A stretch of DNA of 64,000 nucleotides from Aquabacterium fontiphilum (lineage in GTDB: Bacteria > Pseudomonadota > Gammaproteobacteria > Burkholderiales > Burkholderiaceae_C), in the NCBI RefSeq assembly GCF_009909205.1, contig NZ_JAAAPN010000013.1, positions 1-64,000 of the forward strand, written 5' to 3'. This document shows positions 55,803 to 64,000 of this stretch, in pieces. The notes under the pieces are model-generated. The model was given only the letters and a program-made list of their open reading frames with translations, searched no databases and was not told where the DNA came from. The translations under genes were made by a program, and so were the position numbers. Each line of letters starts with the position of its first letter. The first letter of the stretch is position 1.

Positions 55803-57296
55803 ATGAACTGGATCCTTCTTGCGCTTGCCGTCGTCAGCTGTCTTCTGCTTCTGTGGCTGGTGATTCGTCGGCAGCCCGGTGTCACCGTTGCCGATCTCGA
55901 GCGCGTGACCCTGGCCAGCCAAACCCAGCTCAGCCAAGCCACGGCGCAGCTTGAGCGCCAGCTGCGCGACGAGCTCTCGCGCAGCGCCAGTGGCACGCGC
56001 CAGGAGCTGGCTCAGACGCTGGGCCTGTTCCAGCAAACGCTGCTCAGCCAGCAAGGCGATGCCACCCGCACACAGAACGAGCAGCTCGACAGCTTCCGCG
56101 TGCAGTTGGCCACCTTCCAGCAGGCGCTGTCGGACGGCATGCGCGAGAGCAGCCACCAGTTCGGCCTGCAGTCGGCCGCCTTACGCGAGGCTCAGGCATC
56201 GGGCCTCGCCCGCTTCAACGAGGCGCAGGAGGCCAGCCTCAAGCGCCTGTCCGACACCACGACGGAGCAGTTGCGGGCTTTGTCCGAGGCGAATGACCGG
56301 CGCCTGGCCGAGGTTCGCCACACCGTCGAGCAGCGCCTGCAGGCACTGCAGGCCGACAACGAAAAGAAGCTGGAGCAGATGCGCCAGACGGTGGACGAAA
56401 AGCTGCACGCCACACTGGAGCAACGCCTCGGCGAAAGCTTCAAGCAGGTGGCCGAGCGGCTCGAACTGGTCCACCGCGGTCTGGGCGAAATGCAGCGGCT
56501 GGCCAGCGATGTGGGCTCGCTCAACCGGGTGCTGAGCAACGTCAAGACGCGCGGCATCTTTGGGGAGGTGCAGCTCGCCGGTCTGCTCGAGCAGGTGTTC
56601 ACGCCCGAGCAGTACGCCGTCAACGTCGAAACCGTACCCGGCAGCGGCGCACGGGTCGAGTTCGCCATCCGGCTGCCTGGCCGCGGGGAGCCCGACCAGC
56701 CCCTGTGGCTGCCGATCGACGCCAAGTTCCCGCGCGAGGATTACGAACGCCTGCTTGAGGCGCAGGACCGTGCCGACGTGCCGGCGGTCGAGCAGGCCGC
56801 CAAGGCGATTGAGGCGCGTTTGCGGCAAGAGGCTCGCACCATCCGTGACAAGTACCTTGCGCCGCCACACACGGCGGATTTCGCCATCCTGTTCGTGCCC
56901 ACCGAAGGGCTGTATGCCGAGGCCCTGCGCCGGCCAGGGCTGGTAGAAGCGATGCAGCGTGAGTGCCGCGTCATGCTGGCCGGCCCGACCACGCTGCTGG
57001 CCACGCTCAACAGCCTGCACATGGGCTTCCGAACCCTGGCGCTGGAAAAGCGCTCGGCCGAGGTCTGGCAGGTACTGGGGGCCGTCAAGACCGAGTTCGC
57101 CAAATTTGGCGACGTGCTGGCCAAAACGCGCAAGAAGCTGGATGAAGCCAGCAACACGATCTCGTCGGTCGAGACGCGTACACGGGTCATGGGGCGCGCG
57201 CTCAAGCAGGTCGAAGCGCTGCCCGATAGCCAGGCCCAGACCCTGCTGCCCGGCGCAGATGCCGCCGAGGCGACGGAGGCCGACGAGCAGCCCTGA
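55803..57296 (+). CDS. rmuC: DNA recombination protein RmuC
   Basis: The 497-residue protein has an N-terminal membrane helix (ILLALAVVSCLLLLWLVI), then a long coiled coil (about residues 30-230, rich in Gln, Glu, Arg and Leu), and the RmuC nuclease-like domain with SNVKTRGIFGEVQL, PIDAKFPREDYERL and FAILFVPTEGLYAEAL. RmuC limits inversion recombination at short inverted repeats and may act as an endonuclease. It is transcribed alone. Its TGA and the hemH stop on the other strand form the joint palindrome TGATCA at 57294-57299. Confidence 0.94.
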   Translation: MNWILLALAVVSCLLLLWLVIRRQPGVTVADLERVTLASQTQLSQATAQLERQLRDELSRSASGTRQELAQTLGLFQQTLLSQQGDATRTQNEQLDSFRVQLATFQQALSDGMRESSHQFGLQSAALREAQASGLARFNEAQEASLKRLSDTTTEQLRALSEANDRRLAEVRHTVEQRLQALQADNEKKLEQMRQTVDEKLHATLEQRLGESFKQVAERLELVHRGLGEMQRLASDVGSLNRVLSNVKTRGIFGEVQLAGLLEQVFTPEQYAVNVETVPGSGARVEFAIRLPGRGEPDQPLWLPIDAKFPREDYERLLEAQDRADVPAVEQAAKAIEARLRQEARTIRDKYLAPPHTADFAILFVPTEGLYAEALRRPGLVEAMQRECRVMLAGPTTLLATLNSLHMGFRTLALEKRSAEVWQVLGAVKTEFAKFGDVLAKTRKKLDEASNTISSVETRTRVMGRALKQVEALPDSQAQTLLPGADAAEATEADEQP

Positions 57297-58409
57297 TCAG
57301 CGTGCCGCGCCCATGGCCCGAGCGCGCTCGCACTGGGCCTTCAGCGCCGCCTCGGTGGGTTGTTGCACCGGCTGAGTCGGCCAGCCTTGCAGGTGGCGCT
57401 CGATCAGGTCGCACAGCGCCGTGATCCACTGCGGCTGGTCGTTGAGGCAGGGAATGTAGTGAAACGCCTTGCCACCGTGGTGCAGAAACGTCTCCCGGGC
57501 CTCCATCGCGATCTCTTCCAGCGTCTCGATGCAGTCCGAGACAAACGCGGGGCAGATCACGTCCACCCGCTCGTTTCCAGCCTCGGCCAGCGCCTTGAGT
57601 GAGGGCTCGGTGTAGGGCTCGAGCCAGCGCGCCTTGCCGAACCGGCTCTGGAAGGTCACCATGTACTCATCGGGCTTGAGGCCTAGGCGCTCTGCCAGCA
57701 GGCGGCCCGTCTTGTGGCACTCACAGTGGTACGGGTCGCCCAGCATCAGCGTGCGGTGCGGCATGCCATGAAAGCTCATCACAAGCTTGCCCTTGTGGCC
57801 CACACCAATGCGGCCTTCCTTCTGCCAGTGAGCGCGCACCGTGGCGGCCAGCGCCTCGATGTAGGCCGGGTCATCGTGGAAGTGATTGATGTGGCGCAGT
57901 TCGGGCAGCAGGCGTGTTTGCAGGCCCCAACGGAACACCTCGTCCATCACGCTGGCCGTGGTCGCGCCGGAGTACTGCGGATACATCGGCACGACGAGGA
58001 TGCGCGTGGCGCCTTGGGCCTTGAGCTCGTCCAGCACCGAACCCACGCTTGGCTGCCCGTAGCGCATGGCGTGTCGAATCAGCAGCCGGTGGCCGCGCTC
58101 GCCCAGCGTGCCTTCGACGCGGGCTGCCTGGCGCTGCGTCCACACTCGCAGCGGCGAGCCCTCCGGTGTCCAGATGCTCGCGTACTTCTCAGCCGATTTG
58201 CGCGGCCGCACCCGCAGGATGATGCCGTGCAGGATGGGCATCCAGACCAGTTTGGGAATCTCGACCACACGCGGGTCGGCCAGGAACTGACCCAGGTAGC
58301 GACGCAGGGCGGGGGCGTCGGCGGCCTCCGGGGTGCCCAGATTGACCAGCACGACAGCGGTCTTGGGCGGGGTGCCGTGGGTGTAGGCAGGTTCTTTGGC
58401 AACGCTCAT
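57297..58409 (-). CDS. hemH: Ferrochelatase
   Basis: HemH inserts Fe2+ into protoporphyrin IX, the last step of heme synthesis. The 370-residue protein (start 58409, MSVAKEPAYTHGTPPKTAVV) has VLVNLGTPEAADA, the active-site SFHGMPHRTLMLGDPYHCEC with the catalytic histidine (quoted as two overlapping parts of one loop), and the C-terminal CPAFVSDCIETLEEIAMEA with the conserved Glu. It is directly downstream of the hybrid kinase gene, overlapping its stop by 4 nt, so the two are probably cotranscribed. Heme supply is relevant to the H-NOX sensor nearby, but no direct link is shown. Confidence 0.96.
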   Translation of the reverse strand: MSVAKEPAYTHGTPPKTAVVLVNLGTPEAADAPALRRYLGQFLADPRVVEIPKLVWMPILHGIILRVRPRKSAEKYASIWTPEGSPLRVWTQRQAARVEGTLGERGHRLLIRHAMRYGQPSVGSVLDELKAQGATRILVVPMYPQYSGATTASVMDEVFRWGLQTRLLPELRHINHFHDDPAYIEALAATVRAHWQKEGRIGVGHKGKLVMSFHGMPHRTLMLGDPYHCECHKTGRLLAERLGLKPDEYMVTFQSRFGKARWLEPYTEPSLKALAEAGNERVDVICPAFVSDCIETLEEIAMEARETFLHHGGKAFHYIPCLNDQPQWITALCDLIERHLQGWPTQPVQQPTEAALKAQCERARAMGAAR

Positions 58410-61400
58410 GGCTCGCCATTGTCCATGGCGGCCGCCAACCTGCGCAGCTCTGTGGTCACTGCCACGATGTCGATCGGTTTGGTCCAGTAGCCGCGAAAGC
58501 CGCACGAAAGCGCACGCTCGATGTCTTCTGGCATCGCGTCGGCTGAACACATGTAGGCAGGCACGTGCTCGAGCCCCGGCAGCGTTCGCAGTACACGCAA
58601 CACGTCAAAACCAGACATTCCCGGCAGGTGGGCGTCCAGCACAAGCACGTCGGGCGAGGCCTGTTGTGCCATCTCCACCGCCATGTCGCCGTCTTCGGCA
58701 ATGCTGAGGTTCAGTTCGGCAAAAGGACGCAGGGCCTCTTCGAACAGCATCGCGTTGATGCGGTTGTCCTCGACATACAGCACATTCAACGCGCGTGCCG
58801 GGGCGGAGGGGGAAACAGGGGGCATGGGCTCCACGGAAACGGCCAGGCTTGTGCCTGGATGCATGTCGACTTCAACGACGGCCAGATCGGCATCGCCCAC
58901 CGCGCACGGCAGTGTCAACGATGCCAGGGTGCCGTGGTCGGGTCGGCTGTCGATCGACAAGCTGCCCCCCATGGCTTCGACCAGCGAACGGGTGATGATA
59001 AGCCCAAGCCCGGTGCCTTCGACATCGGAGGTTTCTCGCCCCAGGCGCTCGAACGGTTGGAACAGTCGTGCCAGTTGCTCCGAAGACATGCCCTGGCCGG
59101 TATCGCGAATGCTCAGGCGAGCGGCAGGGCCGTCCTGCAGCACACTGACTTCCACCCGCCCGCCGGGGCGGTTGTACTTGATCGCGTTGGACAGCAAGTT
59201 CATCAGAACCTGGTTGAGACGCTGACGGTCTGCCAGGACGACGGCCGCCTCAGGCACCGTCGCATGCAGTTGCACCCCGTGTCGTGTGGCCATGGGCGTC
59301 AGCAGCGTGAGCATGCGGGCCACTTCCGGCTGCAGCGCCACAGGCGCAAGGCTGAAGCGCATCTGCCCGGCCTCGACCTGCTGCAGATCCAGTACCTCGT
59401 TGATCAGCGCACAGAGGTGCTCGCTGGCGTGAAGGATTTGGTCGATGTGATCCTTCACACCCGCGAATGCGCCGTGCTGGACAGCCGGCTGCAGCCGCAG
59501 AAGCTGCGCAAAGCCGTGAATCGCGTTCAGGGGCGTCCGGATCTCGTGGCTCATGCGCGACAGAAAAGCCGTTTTGGCGGCATTGGCCGCTTCGGCCATC
59601 TGTTTGGCGACCAGTGTGCGCTCAGCCTCCCGTACCAGTGTGACGTCCGAGTGCGTGCCCACCACCCGAGTGGGCATGCCTTCGGCGTTGCGCTGCATGA
59701 CCTTGCCTCGCGACAGGACCTGCAACACCCGGCCGTCACGGTGCAGCATGCGGAACTCGATCTGGTGTTCGCCGCAGCCCTCGCCGATGTAGGCCATCAG
59801 GCTGGCGGCTACCCGCTCGCGGTCCTCTGCGTGCACGCGCAGAAAGAAAGCCTCTGCCGAGCTGTCGACTTCATCGTCCTCGTAACCCAGAAGGTGCTTC
59901 CAGCGGCTTGAGAAGTAGACCTGACCTGTTGCTAAGTCCCAGTCCCACACACCGTCGCCGGCGCCTTCCAGTGCAAACTTCCAGCGCTCTTCGGAGCGGG
60001 CCAGCGCCATCAGTGTCTCGCGTTCCTGCGTGACGTCGCGCAACCGGGTCATGAAGGCAAACGGGGCGGTAGCTGCTTCCGTGCGCAGAGGATGGCATGA
60101 CAGGTTCACCCATACCCGCCGGCCGTCCGGCCGTACCAGCGCGCAGCAACGGTCGGGCTGCGACTGGCCCGTGAGGGTGGCGGCCATCACCGGGTGGGCA
60201 TCGCCGAGCAGAGGGGTGTGACCGTCTTCTCCCATGAGACTGAGGCCCGCCAGGCTGCGGTCGTCGACCTGGCGCAGCGCAGCGGCGTCCACGCCCAGGA
60301 TGCGGCAGGCCGCGGGATTCAGTGCCACCACCTGTCCTTGAGCCTCTGTGATCAGCAGGCCATCGGAGATGGCGCCTGCTACTGTTCGGTAAAGCGTTTC
60401 ACTGACCCGCAGTTTGTCAAGCGCCTGCTGGCGCTCGGACAGGTCGCGCGCGATGAACAGGGCCTGCGCACCCGGCATCGGCACCACCCTTGCCTCATAG
60501 TGACGGCGCACGCCGTCGGGGTCATCCAGCCCATACTCCAGATGCTGCATGGAGCCGGTTTGCAGGGCGCGCGCCACCGCCCGCTGTTGCATGGCGCCGA
60601 TGTCTGCAGGCACGTCGGCGCCCAGCGGATGGCCGATCAACTGCTCGATGCGGGCCTGCATCAGCGGATGTCCACCGTGTCCGTCCAGACAGGTGCCTTG
60701 GGCGTCAACCAGAAACCAGATGTCCGGAAGAGCATGAAGCACTGCGCTTAACCTGGCCTGGCTGGCCGCCAGCTCCCGGCGCTGCTGCAGATCCAGCTGG
60801 CGGGCGGCATCCTCCGCCTCCACCTGTCGCGTGATGTTGCGGCTCGCGCCGCGGTAGCCCTTGAATGTGCCGTGGCTGTCGAACACGGGGATACCCGAGA
60901 CGCTGACCACGAGCCGCCCACGCGGCGTGTCGCGGACGCCGATCATGTCGTGGAACGGCTCATGATGGGCCCGCGCGGCCACAAAGCGATCCCAGGCGGC
61001 GAGGTGGGCGGGGTGAGGGACATACAGGTCGGCGCCGCGCACGCCGACCTCGCTGGTGGGATCCAGCCCCGTGTGCTGCAGCAGCGACGTGGACACCCAT
61101 TGCAGCCGCCCGTCGGCATCGGTCTCCCACAACCAGTCGGATCCAGCGAGGCTGGCGGTGCGAACACGCGCTTCATTGCGCCGAGCGCGTTGGCGTCCCA
61201 GCTCCGCCTCGACCAGAGCGGCGGCGCTGGCCGACACGTCGCGCATGTGGGTGTGGTCTGCTTCGGTCCATTGCCGGGCAGGAAGGTCCATCACGCACAC
61301 GCTGCCCATGACCTGCCCCTCCACGATCAGCGGCACGCCAAGGTAGCTGCGCCAAGGTGCGGGGCCGGTGCGGGCCAAGAGGTCGGCAAAACGCGCATCT

Positions 61401-61672
61401 TGTGGCAAATCCGCCACAGACAAAGCTTCCTGCGCTGCCACGACGCGGCCGCAGAGCGAGTCTCCCAGAGCGTACTGGCGGAGCGTGGTGCCTACGCGGG
61501 CCACGGCCCACATGGTGTCACCTGCAGCGAGGTTGATCAGCGCCACGGCGCTGCCAGTCAACGCGGATGCCATTCGCACGAGGGCGTCGAAGGCTGGATG
61601 GGCGTCCGCACCATCCAGCAGGTGCGTCGCACGGAGCAGGGCCAAGCGTTCTGCGTCAGCGGCAGCGGTCAT
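58406..61672 (-). CDS. GAF/multi-PAS hybrid sensor histidine kinase with receiver domain
   Basis: A 1088-residue soluble hybrid kinase. An N-terminal GAF domain (residues about 5-160: ALINLAAGDTMWAVARVG, SLCGRVVAAQEALSVADL) is followed by four PAS/PAC units (about 175-300, 320-425, 435-560 and 570-690). HisKA has H709 in SRMSHEIRTPLNAIHG, then HATPase_c (NLLSNAIKYNRPGG, DTGQGM, GTGLGL), and a C-terminal receiver domain with phospho-acceptor D1013 in VLVLDAHLPG and Lys in GYWTKPIDI. No transmembrane helix is present, so it senses an intracellular cue. No separate response regulator is adjacent; hemH follows with overlap. The signal is unknown. Confidence 0.93.
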   Translation of the reverse strand: MTAAADAERLALLRATHLLDGADAHPAFDALVRMASALTGSAVALINLAAGDTMWAVARVGTTLRQYALGDSLCGRVVAAQEALSVADLPQDARFADLLARTGPAPWRSYLGVPLIVEGQVMGSVCVMDLPARQWTEADHTHMRDVSASAAALVEAELGRQRARRNEARVRTASLAGSDWLWETDADGRLQWVSTSLLQHTGLDPTSEVGVRGADLYVPHPAHLAAWDRFVAARAHHEPFHDMIGVRDTPRGRLVVSVSGIPVFDSHGTFKGYRGASRNITRQVEAEDAARQLDLQQRRELAASQARLSAVLHALPDIWFLVDAQGTCLDGHGGHPLMQARIEQLIGHPLGADVPADIGAMQQRAVARALQTGSMQHLEYGLDDPDGVRRHYEARVVPMPGAQALFIARDLSERQQALDKLRVSETLYRTVAGAISDGLLITEAQGQVVALNPAACRILGVDAAALRQVDDRSLAGLSLMGEDGHTPLLGDAHPVMAATLTGQSQPDRCCALVRPDGRRVWVNLSCHPLRTEAATAPFAFMTRLRDVTQERETLMALARSEERWKFALEGAGDGVWDWDLATGQVYFSSRWKHLLGYEDDEVDSSAEAFFLRVHAEDRERVAASLMAYIGEGCGEHQIEFRMLHRDGRVLQVLSRGKVMQRNAEGMPTRVVGTHSDVTLVREAERTLVAKQMAEAANAAKTAFLSRMSHEIRTPLNAIHGFAQLLRLQPAVQHGAFAGVKDHIDQILHASEHLCALINEVLDLQQVEAGQMRFSLAPVALQPEVARMLTLLTPMATRHGVQLHATVPEAAVVLADRQRLNQVLMNLLSNAIKYNRPGGRVEVSVLQDGPAARLSIRDTGQGMSSEQLARLFQPFERLGRETSDVEGTGLGLIITRSLVEAMGGSLSIDSRPDHGTLASLTLPCAVGDADLAVVEVDMHPGTSLAVSVEPMPPVSPSAPARALNVLYVEDNRINAMLFEEALRPFAELNLSIAEDGDMAVEMAQQASPDVLVLDAHLPGMSGFDVLRVLRTLPGLEHVPAYMCSADAMPEDIERALSCGFRGYWTKPIDIVAVTTELRRLAAAMDNGEP

Positions 61673-61737
61673 GCGGACAGCGGGTCAGATACATTTATCT
61701 ACACTGTATCCGCTGCGAGGCCGTCTGACGCTGGTGG

Positions 61738-62673
61738 TCAATACTGAGGCAGCGTGTCGGAGAAGCTCAGCACTTCGAACTGGATCTGAGTGCTGGTCGG
61801 ATCGTGGGGCGGCGCACCCAGGCTGATGACGCCGCTGCCATGCAAGGTGCACGTGCCCCGCCGCAGGGTCAGGATCTGATCGTCGTGCTCGAAGCGCACG
61901 TGCGTTCCGTTGTAGCTCAAGTCGGTCAGATAGATCTGCCCACTGTGGGACTCGATGCGCGCATGTGAGCGGGAGACACGGCTGTCGCTGACGCAGAACG
62001 AGGCCTGCGGGCTACGTCCCAGGACCACAGGCATGTCGGCAGTAGAGAAAATGCGCTCACTGCCCAGCCATGACAGCCGCAGCCCCTCCGGAAAGTCGGT
62101 GGCGGGTGACTCCAGCATCTGGGTAGACAGCGTGTCGCCAAACCGGCGCGCCTCCATGCGCAGCACCGCCACGGGCTCTTGCCTGCCTCTGAGGTGCAGG
62201 CGATCGATGCTGCGAAAGCGCTCCTGCTGGTCAGAGGGGAGTTGGCGCTGCAACGGCCCGGTGATCAGCGTTTCACCTTCGCCGGCGAGGTCCAGCAGGC
62301 GTGCCGCCACATTGACCGCATCACCGAAGCAGTCACCGTCGACCTCCACTGTTTCGCCCCACGCAATGGCCACCTTGAGGCGCAGCACGTGCGAGCGCGC
62401 GGGCAACACATCCGGCGCCGGGGTGAGCTTGTCGACCGAGTCGTGCAGCACGACCGCGGCCTCGACCGCCTGATCGGGATCGTCGAAGGCGGCCATCAGG
62501 CCATCGCCCAGGGTCTTGATGACGTGGCCGCCCCCCTGCACGATGTGCTGTCCCAGCCGGGCGAGGCTGTGGGTGACCACGGCCGCAGCCTCGCTGTTGC
62601 CCAGCTTGAGGTAAAGGGCGGTGCTGCCGCGGAGGTCGGCAAACAGGATGGCCCGTTCCTTGGTGACGCTCAT
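61738..62673 (-). CDS. Class III adenylate/guanylate cyclase with C-terminal FHA domain
   Basis: A 311-residue cytosolic fusion. The class III cyclase homology domain (residues 6-170) has both metal-binding aspartates, D13 in FADLRGST and D57 in KTLGDGLMAAF, and the FGDAVNVAAR segment with the transition-state Asn and Arg, so it should be active; the adenylate or guanylate preference is not certain. The FHA domain (about 205-300) has GR-S (219-221), SRVSRSH and LSYNGTHV, the residues that bind phosphothreonine. Such proteins link Ser/Thr phosphorylation to cyclic nucleotide. The gene lies 65 bp upstream of the hybrid kinase on the same strand. Confidence 0.9.
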   Translation of the reverse strand: MSVTKERAILFADLRGSTALYLKLGNSEAAAVVTHSLARLGQHIVQGGGHVIKTLGDGLMAAFDDPDQAVEAAVVLHDSVDKLTPAPDVLPARSHVLRLKVAIAWGETVEVDGDCFGDAVNVAARLLDLAGEGETLITGPLQRQLPSDQQERFRSIDRLHLRGRQEPVAVLRMEARRFGDTLSTQMLESPATDFPEGLRLSWLGSERIFSTADMPVVLGRSPQASFCVSDSRVSRSHARIESHSGQIYLTDLSYNGTHVRFEHDDQILTLRRGTCTLHGSGVISLGAPPHDPTSTQIQFEVLSFSDTLPQY

Positions 62674-62743
62674 GGGTACGTATCATCGCCCCCTTTCGGG
62701 GTTCACAGCGTGATGAATTGCACGTATTTGAGGGAGGAAATGC

Positions 62744-62772
62744 CGAAAAAAACCCGGCGCGAGGCCGGGTTT
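62744..62772 (-). terminator. Rho-independent terminator of rpoD
   Basis: On the minus strand AACCCGGC pairs with GCCGGGTT around a 5-base loop, followed by TTTTTCGGC. It lies about 40 bp after the rpoD stop codon. Confidence 0.85.
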
Positions 62773-62809
62773 GGTGTGGGGGAGCGGAGCGGGACGCCCA
62801 CGCGGCGCA

Positions 62810-64000
<1,191 letters not shown>

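Noticed and set aside
62674..62809. A tRNA gene next to rpoD
   Set aside because: No cloverleaf or T-arm consensus is visible; only the rpoD terminator and a small CCCC/GGGG hairpin are present.

Overview
The window looks like the chromosome of a GC-rich betaproteobacterium, most likely in the Burkholderiales. I infer this from the overall composition and from the housekeeping set and its order (rimO-metC, smpB next to ratA-ratB, guaB and guaA split by one MFS gene, tadA, ETF-QO, scoAB, hemH, a group-1 rpoD). No rRNA or tRNA gene was recognised.

Region 1 (1-4499) is accessory DNA: an integron-type gene-cassette array read on the minus strand. Seven small ORFs are each separated by attC-like sites (six complete, 66-117 bp, bounded by RYYYAAC and GTTRRRY core sites). 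The array starts at a single core site at 4493-4499 and runs leftwards. The seventh cassette gene is cut by an IS3-family (IS407-like) insertion whose end is at base 125. No integrase gene lies next to the array; the gene beyond its start is rimO. The cassettes encode a nucleoside-deoxyribosyltransferase/TIR-like protein, an HExxH metallopeptidase-like protein, two zinc-ribbon proteins (one with membrane helices) and unknowns.

Region 2 (4787-33236) is mostly core: rimO-metC; a ferritin-like metal-dependent hydrolase; a 2040-residue alpha-2-macroglobulin with its usual partner PBP1C; smpB; ratA-ratB; a DUF4124 protein; guaB, an MFS transporter and guaA; a 2'-5' RNA ligase-like protein; SirB2; a chemotaxis receptor; tadA; a DUF72-RNase HI pair; ETF-QO; an SDR; a hotdog thioesterase; and the two subunits of a 3-oxoacid CoA-transferase, closed by a strong terminator.

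Region 3 (33548-53589) is a two-partner secretion locus that takes up almost a third of the window: a 6122-residue TpsA exoprotein (ESPR signal, TPS domain, several thousand residues of Gly/Ala-rich repeats, an Asn/Thr/Gln-rich segment dense in N-x-S/T sequons, and a cysteine pair at the extreme C-terminus) followed by its TpsB outer-membrane transporter with a 10-nt overlap. The C-terminal cysteines resemble the HMW1 anchoring device.

Region 4 (53576-64000) is signalling and core genes: an H-NOX nitric-oxide sensor with an HNOBA-type histidine kinase, convergent with tpsB; rmuC; hemH; a GAF/PAS/REC hybrid histidine kinase; a class III cyclase-FHA protein; and the 3' part of rpoD with its terminator. 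The main candidates for new biology are the integrase-less cassette array and the giant adhesin.
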